Positions 29,258-38,381 of a stretch of DNA of 64,000 nt are shown here, in pieces. Under the pieces are notes generated by a model that was not told where the DNA came from, made no database searches, and worked only from the letters and a program-made list of their open reading frames with translations. Within the stretch, counting starts at the first letter, position 1; each line of letters begins with the position of its first letter. Source of the stretch: Symbiopectobacterium purcellii (GTDB lineage Bacteria; Pseudomonadota; Gammaproteobacteria; Enterobacterales; Enterobacteriaceae); NCBI RefSeq assembly GCF_019797845.1, contig NZ_CP081864.1, positions 744,001 through 808,000 of the forward strand, written 5' to 3'. Position numbers and translations under genes: made by a program.

Positions 29258-31606
29258 ATGAAATCATGGCGAACCGGGCCGGTAACGTTGGCGCTAAGAG
29301 CCGCACTTTGGGGAATGGCACTGGGGGGCGCCGCGTCGGTCACCGCGGTTTCGGCAGCAGCACAGGAGTTTCATGTCACTGCGGGCAGTCTGGCTCAGGC
29401 CTTAAACCAATTGGCACAGCAATCCGGCGTTCTGTTGTCTTATGATCCGGCACTGACGGTGGGTAAACAGAGCAGCGGATTGCAAGGGCGTTATGAGGTG
29501 GAACAAGGATTTGCACAACTGCTGGCCAACAGCGGTCTGCGCGCCGAACGCCACGCTGATGGCAGCGTCTCTATTGTGGCGCAACCGGTAGCACCGGCAA
29601 CGGCTGCGGCGCCAGTGCGTAATGACCAAATCGTCGTCACTGCGCCTCCCAATACCGCGTTAAAGCTGGATGTACCGGTATCAGAAACGCCGCGTGCGAT
29701 GTCCGTGGTGACACAGCAGCAGATGGAAGAGCGCGGTGCCAAGAAAGTCGATCAGGCCTTGCGCTACAGTCCCGGTGTGTTGGCATCCTATTACGGCCCG
29801 GATAATAAGACCGAATGGCTCTCCATTCGTGGCTTTAAAGATCAGTCGCGCTTCCAAAACGGACTTGCGGCCATTAACGAACGCGGTTTCTTTGTTCAGC
29901 AGTTTGACGCTTTTGGTGTGGACAGAATTGAAGTGTTAAAAGGGCCCGCATCGGTGCTGTATGGACAGAACCCGCCGGGTGGTCTGGTTAACGTGATCAC
30001 CAAGCGCCCAACGCGGTTGCCGCAGGGGCAAATCTCGCTGGATTATGGCTCCAATGATTACCGCCAACTGGGGATTGATAGCGCAGGGCCGCTTAACGAT
30101 GATGGCACGGTGCTCTATCGTGTTGTGGGTCTCGCGCGCGGTACCTCGGGCGAAATGGATCATGCCAAGAGCGATCGTCTCTATCTGGCACCCAGCATGA
30201 CGTTCCTGATGGGGGAAGACACGGAACTGACCGTACTGGCAAGCTACATGGATACCGATTCCGATGTCACCAGCGGCTTTAAAATGCCTGCGGGTACACT
30301 GCACCACACACCGTTCGGCAAGGTGGGCTACAGAACTTCGTTGGGTGAACCCGGCCTCGATCGCAACAATACCCGTCAATTCACGCTGGGTTATGAGTTC
30401 ACCCACCGTATCAATGATACCTGGACGTTCCATCAGAACACCAACTACAACTACCTGAATATGGATCTGCGTACTGCCTACGCCATGGGGGATGTTGTGG
30501 ATGGCAGGGTGGATCGTGGTATGACCTACCGCGATGGTTTTGCGCAAAACTGGGCGACAGATAACCGTATGGTTGGGGAGTGGCAATGGGGCGATGTGGA
30601 GAACACGCTGCTGCTGGGGGTTGATTATCGCCGCGCCAATTCACAGAGCCGTGATGGTGATTTCTACGGTATTGGCACTATCAATATGTTTAACCCGGTG
30701 TATGGTAACGCGGTTCTGCCGCTCGACCAATTGTATGATTATCGCACTGGGCGTAACCAAATGGGTTACTACATTCAGAACCAGTTCCGCTATGACGATC
30801 GCTGGATTGCGCTGATTGGCGGCCGTTATGACAAAGCCAAATCGCGCGATCAGAATCTGACCAGTGGCACTGATAGCCGTAAGGATGACGACAAGTTCAC
30901 CAAAACGGCTGGGCTGATGTACCTGTTTGATAACGGTATGTCTCCCTATATTAGCTACTCTGAATCCTTTATGCCGCTGGCAGGCGATGACGGTAAAGGA
31001 AATCCCTATAAACCGACCATGGGTAAGCAGACCGAAGTGGGGATGAAGTATACGCCTCACGGCTTTAACGGTTATGCGACCGTCGCACTGTATAACCTGG
31101 TTCAGGATAACGTATCGACCACCGATCGTGAGCATCCCGGCACGTCGACGCAAACCGGGCAGGTTCGCTCACGCGGTATCGAGTTGGAAATGAGCGGTGA
31201 GGTGGCGCGCGGCCTGACGGTGCTGGCCAACTATAACTATGGCAAAGTTGAGATTAGTAAGTCGGGTGAGGATGCAGAAATTGGTAAACGCTTCCCTGAG
31301 CAGCCCTTACAGCAGGCATCCGGTTGGGTAAATTATGCGTTTCAGGGGACACTCAGCGGCCTCTCCGTAGGTACCGGGGTGCGTTATGTTGGCAGTTCAT
31401 ATGGCGACAAAACGGAAAATCCTAATCTGAAAGTCCCGGCATATACCCTGTGGGATGCCATGATCGCCTATGACTTCACCAAAGATTGGCGCTTGCAGGT
31501 TAATGCTACCAACCTCAGCAACCGCGAATATGTCAGCGTGTGTGACTATTGGTGTTACTACGGTGAAGGGCGTGTGTTCAATGCCAACCTGAGCTACCGC
31601 TGGTAA
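29258..31606 (+). CDS. TonB-dependent siderophore receptor with STN signalling domain
   Basis: Outer-membrane receptor, 782 aa, for a ferric siderophore (family resembles FecA/FpvA/FoxA transducers). Signal peptide ~1-35 ending AAAQ. STN domain ~36-108 (EFHVTAGSLAQALNQLAQQSG ... GLRAERHADGSVSIV), the part that talks to a FecR-type regulator. Plug domain from ~125 with VPVSETPRAMSVVTQQQM, SIRGFKDQSRFQNG and RIEVLKGPASVLYGQNPPGG. Then a 22-strand barrel ending FNANLSYRW. A RBS (CAGGGG) precedes ATG 29258. I see no Fur box directly upstream, consistent with transcription by the ECF sigma factor encoded next. The siderophore is not identifiable by eye; hydroxamate is plausible. Confidence 0.9.
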   Translation: MKSWRTGPVTLALRAALWGMALGGAASVTAVSAAAQEFHVTAGSLAQALNQLAQQSGVLLSYDPALTVGKQSSGLQGRYEVEQGFAQLLANSGLRAERHADGSVSIVAQPVAPATAAAPVRNDQIVVTAPPNTALKLDVPVSETPRAMSVVTQQQMEERGAKKVDQALRYSPGVLASYYGPDNKTEWLSIRGFKDQSRFQNGLAAINERGFFVQQFDAFGVDRIEVLKGPASVLYGQNPPGGLVNVITKRPTRLPQGQISLDYGSNDYRQLGIDSAGPLNDDGTVLYRVVGLARGTSGEMDHAKSDRLYLAPSMTFLMGEDTELTVLASYMDTDSDVTSGFKMPAGTLHHTPFGKVGYRTSLGEPGLDRNNTRQFTLGYEFTHRINDTWTFHQNTNYNYLNMDLRTAYAMGDVVDGRVDRGMTYRDGFAQNWATDNRMVGEWQWGDVENTLLLGVDYRRANSQSRDGDFYGIGTINMFNPVYGNAVLPLDQLYDYRTGRNQMGYYIQNQFRYDDRWIALIGGRYDKAKSRDQNLTSGTDSRKDDDKFTKTAGLMYLFDNGMSPYISYSESFMPLAGDDGKGNPYKPTMGKQTEVGMKYTPHGFNGYATVALYNLVQDNVSTTDREHPGTSTQTGQVRSRGIELEMSGEVARGLTVLANYNYGKVEISKSGEDAEIGKRFPEQPLQQASGWVNYAFQGTLSGLSVGTGVRYVGSSYGDKTENPNLKVPAYTLWDAMIAYDFTKDWRLQVNATNLSNREYVSVCDYWCYYGEGRVFNANLSYRW

Positions 31607-31635
31607 TCACGGGATCGATGACATTGATTGATAAT

Positions 31636-31662
31636 AAACCCTGCTCATAAGCGGGGTTTTTT
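31636..31662 (+). terminator. Terminator after the TonB receptor
   Basis: AAACCCTGC-TCATAA-GCGGGGTTTTTT: GC-rich stem followed by six T. Confidence 0.75.
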
Positions 31663-31702
31663 CATTTATCGTGCATTTGCCGATAGTGGTTGACTTTGCA
31701 TT

Positions 31703-31735
31703 TAATGATAATGAAAATCATTTCATTATCATTAA
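31703..31735 (+). promoter_or_regulatory. Overlapping Fur boxes before the ECF sigma gene
   Basis: TGATAATGAAAATCATTTC and the overlapping continuation to TTATCATTAA match tandem GATAAT/ATTATC Fur hexamers. It ends one base before the first ATG of the sigma gene, so Fur-Fe would block both promoter and start. Confidence 0.8.
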
Positions 31736-32272
31736 ATGAGACACAACGTGAACGGTCACGCGGCTACCTATGCTGACCCCGTCGAATCCCTGGCGGTACA
31801 GCGAATTTATCACGAGCATCATGTCTGGTTACAGGCGTGGCTGCGTCGGCGTTTGGGATGCTCGCAGCAGGCGGCCGATCTGGCGCAAGATACTTTTGTG
31901 CGTCTTGTCAGTACGCATCAGGCTACGCAATTGCGTGAACCTCGCGCTTGGTTGACCACCGTCGCCCACGGTTTGGTGGTGAATTTCTGGCGGCGGCGCG
32001 ACATTGAAAATGCCTATTTGCAGGTGCTGGCGGAACAGCAGTTTGAGGCGGAGCCCTCTTTGGAGCAGCAGGCCATCATTATTGATACGCTGTTGGAGAT
32101 AGATCGCATGCTCAGTACGTTGCCTGCCAAGGCCAGGCAGGCATTTCTTTGGGTGCACATTGATGGACTGACATACCAGCAGGTGGCCGATCGCCTTGGT
32201 GTCTCCGATCGTATGGTGAAAAAATACATGGCACAGGCAATGTTCGCTTGCCTGACCTGTCAGGAACGCTAG
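31736..32272 (+). CDS. FecI-type ECF sigma factor
   Basis: Iron-starvation ECF sigma factor, 178 aa. Region 2: DLAQDTFVRLVSTH and EPRAWLTTVAHGLVVNFWRR. Region 4: LPAKARQAFLWVHIDGLTYQQVADRLGVSDRMVKKYMAQA, the HTH that reads the -35. Start is ATG 31736 directly after the Fur box, or GTG 31748 (VNGHAATYADP), which leaves more room for a ribosome site; I cannot decide. It is released by the FecR-like partner downstream when the receptor is loaded, and should transcribe the receptor gene. Gene order receptor-sigma-FecR differs from the usual fecIR-fecA. Confidence 0.92.
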   Translation: MRHNVNGHAATYADPVESLAVQRIYHEHHVWLQAWLRRRLGCSQQAADLAQDTFVRLVSTHQATQLREPRAWLTTVAHGLVVNFWRRRDIENAYLQVLAEQQFEAEPSLEQQAIIIDTLLEIDRMLSTLPAKARQAFLWVHIDGLTYQQVADRLGVSDRMVKKYMAQAMFACLTCQER

Positions 32273-32280
32273 CTTTTACC

Positions 32281-33216
32281 ATGCGATCTGACGATATTCC
32301 TCAGGATGTTTTCTATGATGCCGCTGAATGGTATGCCATTCTTTACGCGGATGATTGCACTGCAAATGAGCGCCATGCCTGGCAGCAATGGCTGAATAGC
32401 CATCCACTGCACCAGCAGGCGTGGCAGCGTGTTGAGCAGATTCACACCCGTTTTCATACTGTCGATAGCGCCGTGGCGTCCAGCGTATTGAGTCGTCAGG
32501 GAACCGAACGACGCCACCTGTTAAAACTGTTGGCGTTGATGACGCTGCTGGGCGGTGGTGCTTATAGCGTCCCTTGGGAAACTTATGCCGCGGACTATCG
32601 CACCGCCAAGGGAGAAAACCGGCGCTGGGTGCTGGCAGAAGGGCTGACGCTAAACCTGAATACCGATTCAGCGCTGACACGTTACGACCAGGACGGGAAG
32701 ATTGTCGCGTTGCGCCTGCTGAAAGGGGAGTGCTTGCTGGAAAGCGCAGTGGCCTATCCGTTGACGTTTTCTACGCCACAGGGGATTCTGACGTTGAATT
32801 CACCCTGTCGGTTTGATGTGCGCAGTGAGACCGGTGAAAGCACGCTGGCGGTGTTTCAGGGGGACGTGTTGCTGCGCCCAACGAAGCAATCGCAGGCGTC
32901 TGTGCGCGTTAGCGCCGGGCAACAAGTGACCTTTACAGATGCGGTGAGTCAGCCTCCGCAGCCAGTGGAAGGCTTTCGCCAAAGCTGGCTGGATGGTGTA
33001 GTGCTGGCGGACAATATGCGGCTGGATACCTTGATGCGTGAATATGCGCGCTACCGCAATGGCTACTTTTCCCTCGATGACAAGGCGGCAGCGTTGCGTA
33101 TTTCCGGCGTTTTTCCCTTGCAGGATGATGCGCGTTTTTTCAGTGCCCTGACTCGCACCCTCCCCATTATTGCAGAACGACGTTTTTCCTGGTGGATAAC
33201 CCTGCGCGCTCGCTAA
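32281..33216 (+). CDS. FecR-like anti-sigma/sigma regulator
   Basis: Inner-membrane regulator, 311 aa from ATG 32281 (MRSDDIPQDVFYDAAEWYA). A TTG at 32248 gives a longer frame but overlaps the sigma gene. The N-terminal cytoplasmic part (AAEWYAILYADDCTANERHAWQQWLNSHPLHQQAW) is the DUF4880 sigma-binding domain. One membrane segment lies at ~88-105 (LLKLLALMTLLGGGAYSV), then the periplasmic FecR domain (TAKGENRRWVLAEGLTLNLNTDS, LLKGECLLESA, VFQGDVLLRP). It senses the receptor STN domain. Confidence 0.9.
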   Translation: MRSDDIPQDVFYDAAEWYAILYADDCTANERHAWQQWLNSHPLHQQAWQRVEQIHTRFHTVDSAVASSVLSRQGTERRHLLKLLALMTLLGGGAYSVPWETYAADYRTAKGENRRWVLAEGLTLNLNTDSALTRYDQDGKIVALRLLKGECLLESAVAYPLTFSTPQGILTLNSPCRFDVRSETGESTLAVFQGDVLLRPTKQSQASVRVSAGQQVTFTDAVSQPPQPVEGFRQSWLDGVVLADNMRLDTLMREYARYRNGYFSLDDKAAALRISGVFPLQDDARFFSALTRTLPIIAERRFSWWITLRAR

Positions 33217-33410
33217 TCCCTTCTGGTTTTTCATGCTAAAAACGCTAAGAATAGAACGGAGAAAAAGCAGATTCATTACCGGGCTTGTTTCGTGTGGCTT
33301 TTCTCATGCGCCTTTTCTTGTGCGCAGAGAATAGTGCGATAAACCGAGTGCTATTCTTGGTGTCGTAAGTACGTGCACAGGTCCGATCATTACGCATACA
33401 GGATGTCGTC

Positions 33411-34421
33411 ATGCAGTTATTGAATTTAAAACAGGCCAGATGGCTGAGCCTGGGTTTCATGTTTGGGGGATTGCTGCTGCTGTTGTCACTACGGCTGTTA
33501 ACGTGTTTCGTTGCCGGATTTTTGGTGTATGAAATCTTCAATTTGCTGACGCCCCATTTCCAAAAAATTATCAGTGGGAAACGCGCGCGCTGGGCGGTGG
33601 TGGCAATCATAAGTACGCTGGTGGTGAGCCTGCTCAGTCTGTTGTTTGGCAGCCTGACTGGGATTGTCATGCAGGAAATGCGTGACACCTCGGCCTTCAA
33701 TGCGCGTATTGGCTTGATTCTCAATGACGTCCAACGGCACATCATGGTCTATTTACCGGGTTACTTGCCGGTGAGTGTCGAAGAGCTGCAACACGAATTT
33801 ATGCGCTGGGTGCAGGAACATATCGTGATGTTGCAAACCATGGGCAAAGATTTTCTGCACGGTTTTGTCACCATGTTGATTGGTATGGTGCTGGGGGCGA
33901 TCGTGTCGCTGTACAACGTGCAAGAGGATATGGAAAAACCGTTGCTCAAATCGGAACTGATGCGGCGCGTTTCGCTATTGTCGATGTCCTTTCGCAATAT
34001 CGTGTTCGCCCAGGTGAAAATCTCCTCGGTTAACACCATCCTCTCTGCGGTGTTTATTCTCGGTGTACTGCCCTGCTTTGGCGTGCACCTGCCGTTTGCC
34101 AAAACGCTGGTGGTGCTGACCTTCATCTTTGGTCTGATACCGGTCATTGGCAACCTGATATCCAATTCCATCGTGTTTATTTCTGGTTTGTCGATCTCCC
34201 TGCCGGTGGCACTGGCGGCGCTGGTCTATCTGATGTTGATTCACAAACTGGAATACTTCCTCAATGCGCAGATTGTCGGCACCCGAATCAAGGCGCACGC
34301 GTGGGAAATTTTACTGGCGATGTTGGTGTTTGAAGCGGCGTTTGGTATTCCGGGCGTGATTGCTGCGCCGATTTATTATGCTTATCTGAAAAGTGAATTG
34401 AAGGAAGCGGCGCTGATTTAA
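33411..34421 (+). CDS. AI-2E family transporter
   Basis: Integral-membrane protein, 336 aa, of the PerM/TqsA/YdiK family (Pfam AI-2E_transport). Two hydrophobic hairpins start the protein (residues ~12-48 and 62-85), then an amphipathic middle (RDTSAFNARIGLILNDVQRH), then paired helices with FGLIPVIGNLISNSIVFISG, the family's GxxPxxG signature, and HKLEYFLNAQIVGTRIKAHAW. Substrate is unknown; family members are linked to autoinducer-2 or Na+/H+ exchange. Start ATG 33411 (MQLLNLKQA). It converges with the GPH transporter across a strong terminator. Confidence 0.88.
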   Translation: MQLLNLKQARWLSLGFMFGGLLLLLSLRLLTCFVAGFLVYEIFNLLTPHFQKIISGKRARWAVVAIISTLVVSLLSLLFGSLTGIVMQEMRDTSAFNARIGLILNDVQRHIMVYLPGYLPVSVEELQHEFMRWVQEHIVMLQTMGKDFLHGFVTMLIGMVLGAIVSLYNVQEDMEKPLLKSELMRRVSLLSMSFRNIVFAQVKISSVNTILSAVFILGVLPCFGVHLPFAKTLVVLTFIFGLIPVIGNLISNSIVFISGLSISLPVALAALVYLMLIHKLEYFLNAQIVGTRIKAHAWEILLAMLVFEAAFGIPGVIAAPIYYAYLKSELKEAALI

Positions 34422-34434
34422 GGTGGGGAAATAC

Positions 34435-34458
34435 GTCAGCCCGCGCAGGCGGGCTGAC
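34435..34458. terminator. Bidirectional stem-loop between convergent genes
   Basis: GTCAGCCCGC / GCGGGCTGAC, a 10-bp perfect stem with a 4-nt loop between the AI-2E gene and the GPH gene. Confidence 0.65.
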
Positions 34459-34471
34459 AGTAAGGTAAGGA

Positions 34472-35998
34472 TTAGCGTTCGGAAGTGGCAACCTGAGGTT
34501 CAGTGGTCTGCGGCTGCACGCCCAGTGGGTTATTACCCCAGCACTGCTCGTACTTCCAGCCGGTCAACTCTTCTGCGACCGCTCTGGCGTGTGCCGGCAC
34601 ATCGCCGATAGCGCCACCGGCTTTGATACGCTCAATCTCTTCCAGCAGGATGGCGTGATTTTCACGATCGAGTTTCATTTGCGTGGTGTAGTAGATGGCG
34701 ACCAGAGCCAGCCCGATAACCCCCAGTGAGAACACGCCAACAATTGCCAGCACGGCGCTTTCAGGCTGTGCGGCATGGCCTGAAATAAACCCGAACTGCG
34801 TCAGCGTCCATCCCATGGCGAACACGATAACCGAGCGCACCATTTTGCCTGCAAACGTCATGGCACCCGCGTAAATCCCTTCACGGCGGCGGCCCGTCAG
34901 CACTTCATCCACATCGGCCAGGAAGGTGTAGACCGTCCACGGAATGTAGTAGATGCCGCCGGTACTCAGACCAAAAATGGCGGTGATCCCAAACAGCACG
35001 GCGATAGTGGCTCCGTCTGACCAGTTGGCAAAGTACAGCGCTGCATAAGCGATAACGCTCACGATAACCACCATCAGTGCCAAACGGAACGGACGCGCAA
35101 AGCCCATTTTCACGCAGATGCCGATGAATGCGGCGGTAGAGATAAGCTGCATGATGGAGCTAAAGCTGTTCAACTGCGAGACCAATGCGGTGTTTTGCTT
35201 TAACCCGAAGACGATGAAATAGGTGAAAGCCGATGCGAATAACCATTCAGCGCCAAAACCGAACAGGTACATTCCCAGGTGTTTGCGGAAAATACGCAAA
35301 CGGAAGGTGGAAAGCATGTCCACGCTCAGTTTTTTCAGCGTTTGCCACAGATTGGCCGTTTTTTCATGCACCAGTTCATTCAGTGGGCGTTCCCAAGAGG
35401 TGGTGTACAGGGCAATCATTGCCGCACACATGATGAACCCGTAGGTCAGGCCGGTGTAAAAGAACGGCGTGGCGGAGTCTTTACCGTAGATGGCGATAAA
35501 CTGGCCGGGGATAAAGGCGGCCAGGAAGTTAGCCAACTTACCGAAAATGGCTTTAGAGCCGGTCAGCTTGGAGCGGATCTTGAAGTCGTGCGTCATTTCG
35601 GTCGCCAACGTTTCGTATGGCACCATAATGGAGGTGTAAATCAGCTCAAACAGCACGTAGGTCGCCATGTAGTACCAGAAGCCAAAGCCACTGACCCACA
35701 GCAACGGGTAGACCAACACCAGCGGTACACCCAGCAGAATAAAGAAGCGTCGACGCCCAAACAGGCGGCCTAGCCGGGTATTGTGAAAGTTATCACTGAC
35801 ATACCCCATCACCGGATTACTGATGGCATCGATGATACTGGCAACGGAGAAAATGGACGCCGCTTCAACCAGCGTAAGTCCACAAAAGGTGGTATAGAAA
35901 TACATCAGCCATGCGCCGCTGATCGCCAACGCGCCGCTGCCGAGCAGGTTTGCGCTGCCGTAGCAGAACGTGTGCTTAAAGGTGATAGGTTTACTCAT
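34472..35998 (-). CDS. GPH-family (glycoside-pentoside-hexuronide) transporter, probably KdgR-regulated oligogalacturonide type
   Basis: Inner-membrane cation symporter of the MelB/GPH branch of the MFS, 508 aa from ATG 35998 (MSKPITFKHTFCYGSANLLG), with TAGGAAAATTGATC upstream; an open frame to 36034 runs through the regulatory site. Family signs are FSVASIIDAISNPVMGYVSDN, GRLFGRRRFFILLGVPL, MVPYETLATEMT and twelve hydrophobic helices. A KdgR-type operator just upstream ties it to pectin or uronate use, so TogT-like oligogalacturonide uptake is my preferred role; other uronides or glycosides remain possible. Confidence 0.8.
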   Translation of the reverse strand: MSKPITFKHTFCYGSANLLGSGALAISGAWLMYFYTTFCGLTLVEAASIFSVASIIDAISNPVMGYVSDNFHNTRLGRLFGRRRFFILLGVPLVLVYPLLWVSGFGFWYYMATYVLFELIYTSIMVPYETLATEMTHDFKIRSKLTGSKAIFGKLANFLAAFIPGQFIAIYGKDSATPFFYTGLTYGFIMCAAMIALYTTSWERPLNELVHEKTANLWQTLKKLSVDMLSTFRLRIFRKHLGMYLFGFGAEWLFASAFTYFIVFGLKQNTALVSQLNSFSSIMQLISTAAFIGICVKMGFARPFRLALMVVIVSVIAYAALYFANWSDGATIAVLFGITAIFGLSTGGIYYIPWTVYTFLADVDEVLTGRRREGIYAGAMTFAGKMVRSVIVFAMGWTLTQFGFISGHAAQPESAVLAIVGVFSLGVIGLALVAIYYTTQMKLDRENHAILLEEIERIKAGGAIGDVPAHARAVAEELTGWKYEQCWGNNPLGVQPQTTEPQVATSER

Positions 35999-36016
35999 GA
36001 TCAATTTTCCTACATG

Positions 36017-36035
36017 TTTAAAACAATATTTCATT
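36017..36035. promoter_or_regulatory. KdgR-type operator upstream of the GPH transporter gene
   Basis: TTTAAAACAATATTTCATT matches 17 of 19 positions of the KdgR consensus AATRAAAYRNYRTTTYATT; only the first two bases differ. It lies 18 bp upstream of the start codon, a repressor-type position. Confidence 0.65.
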
Positions 36036-36564
36036 TGGTGTGAACCGATATTCCTATCATTTGCTCTGTTCCTGTGAAAGTAAACTGACGATCACGCTTT
36101 TAGGGCGATTTAATGGCAATTTGTCAACTTGATCATGAAATTACATTTTCTAATTTGACCGATTGTTTTTTATATAAATCCTTATTTATAATCACGCAAT
36201 GCGATAATTTATTATCGCAACACAATAAAATTTACTTTTATCTCCTCCTGAATGAAGAACCTATGGCGCTATTAACTGCTAAAAAAAAGGTGATCTTCAT
36301 CATAAAAACAGATGAATGCGAATAAGTGACATTTCATGCGCGAAAGCCGCCTTCAGCCTGTGCGGTCATGAGAAGGGAGTAGGTTGGGCGCGGCAGGAGG
36401 AGGCAGTGGGAAAAATGCATTTGTCGCAAATGCTACCGGTGTCGCAGTTGCTACCAGGATCGCAATCGTTTTTACTTACAAACTGATACCATCAGAGGGC
36501 AGAATTCGTTGCTGTCTGGGAGCAGCGGAAATAACACAGCCAATTAATTCAATTAAAAACCTTT
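36036..36564. other. Intergenic region between the GPH gene and the XRE gene
   Basis: No convincing gene. 36036-36330 is AT-rich and holds the promoter of the GPH gene. At ~36420-36466 an 18-bp unit is repeated imperfectly in tandem (GTCGCAAATGCTACCGGT, GTCGCAGTTGCTACCAGG, then ATCGCAATCG). The open frames seen here have no start signals I trust. Confidence 0.5.
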
Positions 36565-36774
36565 ATGCCAATAATAATAAATCTGGATGTGGTGCTGGCA
36601 CAAAAAAAGATGCGATCGCGCGAGCTGGCCCAACGTATCGGCATTACCGAACAAAATTTGTCGCTATTAAAATCAGGTAAGGTGAAAAGCATTCGCTTTG
36701 CTACGTTGGAAAAAATCTGTGAGGTACTGGAGTGCCAGCCCGGCGACATTCTTGCCTGTCGCCGGGAAGGGTAG
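36565..36774 (+). CDS. Small XRE/Cro-type transcriptional regulator (69 aa)
   Basis: Single helix-turn-helix protein of the YozG-like group: MPIIINLDVVLAQKKMRS, then RELAQRIGITEQNLSLLKSG as HTH, FATLEKICEVLECQPGDIL and a short tail. Such genes usually pair with a DUF2975 membrane protein, which I do not find upstream. The ribosome site is weak (AAAAACCTTT). Convergent with the YeiQ-like gene, 41 bp apart. Confidence 0.8.
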   Translation: MPIIINLDVVLAQKKMRSRELAQRIGITEQNLSLLKSGKVKSIRFATLEKICEVLECQPGDILACRREG

Positions 36775-36815
36775 CGATGCGGTGTGGCGATTGCCTGTGG
36801 TAATCGCGTGTGGAA

Positions 36816-38306
36816 TTAGTCGGGCAGGCTTTGGGCCAGCGCGGTGACAGCGGCCAAGGCACCTTGGTCGCGCAGGCGCAAGTAGGCGTCGGTCAACGCG
36901 TGCACCAACGACGGGTCGGTGCGCAGGTCATCACCAAATACCGCCGTCAGCGCCAGCAAGCCTTGTACGCGAGCCTCATCGTCCGGGGTGGATGCCACTA
37001 TGCTCTGTAAGGTGCTCTTCAGCGGATCGCGAATATCGACAGCCTCGCCACGATCGTCGCTCCCGCCAATATAGCGCATCCAGCCGGCCACGCCGAGGAT
37101 CAGCGCTTCGCAACGACTGCCATTGCGTCGGTGCCAGCGCAATCCGTCGAGCAGGCGCTGCGGTAACTTTTGCGAACCGTCCATGGCTATCTGCCAGGTG
37201 CGGTGGTGTAGTGCGGGGTTGGCAAAGCGCGTGAGCAGGCGTTCGGCATAGTCTGTCAGGTCAACGCCGGTGATGGTTAACGTCGGCGCTTGCTCTGCCA
37301 GCATGAGGTGGCGCACGGCACGGCGAAAGTGCGCGTCGGACATGCAGTCACTGACATGGGCGTAACCCGCAAGGTAGCCGAGATAGGCCAGAAACGAGTG
37401 GCTGCCGTTCAGCATCCTGAGCTTCATGGTTTCATAAGGTGCAACATCCTCGACCAGTTGTACCCCGGCAGCCTCCCAATGCGGCCTGCCCTGCGTAAAA
37501 TGATCCTCCACCACCCACTGAATATAGGGCTCGCAGGCGATAGCGCAGGGATCGTCAACGCCGACAACCTCCGCCACGTCGTGCAGCGTTTGCGCCGTCG
37601 CGGCAGGTACGATGCGATCCACCATGGTGGAAGGGAAAGCCACTTCACGTTCAATCCATGCTGCCAGCGCGGGTGCAATCAGGCGGGCAAAATCAAGTAC
37701 CGCGCGTTGGGCCGCTTTGCCGTTTTCTGGCATGTTATCGCAGGAGAGCACGCTAAAAGGGGGAATGCCCTGCGCGTGGCGGCGACGTAACGCTTCGGTA
37801 ATGATGCCCGGCACCGACAGCGGCTCGCGCGGATAACGCAAATCATGCTGAATATGGGCATTATTGGTGTCCAGATTGCCGTGAGCACCCGCCAGACAAT
37901 AACCTTTTTCCGTAATGGTCAGGGAGACAATCTCCGTTTGAGCATCGGCAAGCTGCGCCAAAATGGCCTCTTTGCCTTCAACGGCGGCGTGCAGCGAGGC
38001 GCACACCGCGCCCACTACGATGGCCTGATTGCCACTTTCCCCTTTTTCCAGCACGGTAAACAGATGCTGCTGTTCACGCAACGCTGAAATCAGGCTGTCA
38101 TCACTGAACAACACCACTTCGCACAGTCCCCAATCGCCGCCTTCCTGATTAAGAACGCGGTGCGTCAGCAATGCCTGATGCGCACGGTGAAAAGCACCAA
38201 ACCCGATATGCACCATACGCGGGCGTAGGGCACGGCGATCATAGCGCGGTACATCGACATTACCCGGCAGGGTTACAGTGGCGATATTTTGCTTTTTATC
38301 AGTCAT
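36816..38306 (-). CDS. Mannitol dehydrogenase-family oxidoreductase (YeiQ-like)
   Basis: NAD-dependent polyol/uronate dehydrogenase, 496 aa, close to E. coli YeiQ and related to UxuB fructuronate reductase and mannitol 2-dehydrogenase. N-terminal Rossmann part: RPRMVHIGFGAFHRAHQA; then SLTITEKGYC, SCDNMPENGKAAQRAVLDFA, FPSTMVDRIVPAAT, and the C-terminal substrate domain with KLRMLNGSHSFLAYLGYLAG, which carries the catalytic Lys and His of the family. With the KdgR-linked transporter nearby, a uronate or aldonate substrate is plausible. Start ATG 38306; the ribosome site is weak. Confidence 0.88.
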   Translation of the reverse strand: MTDKKQNIATVTLPGNVDVPRYDRRALRPRMVHIGFGAFHRAHQALLTHRVLNQEGGDWGLCEVVLFSDDSLISALREQQHLFTVLEKGESGNQAIVVGAVCASLHAAVEGKEAILAQLADAQTEIVSLTITEKGYCLAGAHGNLDTNNAHIQHDLRYPREPLSVPGIITEALRRRHAQGIPPFSVLSCDNMPENGKAAQRAVLDFARLIAPALAAWIEREVAFPSTMVDRIVPAATAQTLHDVAEVVGVDDPCAIACEPYIQWVVEDHFTQGRPHWEAAGVQLVEDVAPYETMKLRMLNGSHSFLAYLGYLAGYAHVSDCMSDAHFRRAVRHLMLAEQAPTLTITGVDLTDYAERLLTRFANPALHHRTWQIAMDGSQKLPQRLLDGLRWHRRNGSRCEALILGVAGWMRYIGGSDDRGEAVDIRDPLKSTLQSIVASTPDDEARVQGLLALTAVFGDDLRTDPSLVHALTDAYLRLRDQGALAAVTALAQSLPD

Positions 38307-38381
38307 TTATTTGTTTTTTTGCAGGTGATCATGAGCTAAAGGTAGCTGCGATTTTGCACTGGCGCAACTGGCGCTCCCAGG

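Noticed and set aside
32248..32280. TTG start for the FecR-like gene
   Set aside because: It would overlap the sigma gene and adds residues outside the DUF4880 domain; ATG 32281 is preferred.
36113..36325. Open frame of 70 codons upstream of the XRE gene
   Set aside because: No ribosome site, AT-rich composition and no recognisable features; probably chance.
36384..36680. Open frame of 98 codons overlapping the XRE gene
   Set aside because: It arises partly from the tandem 18-bp repeat and overlaps the better-supported XRE gene in another frame.
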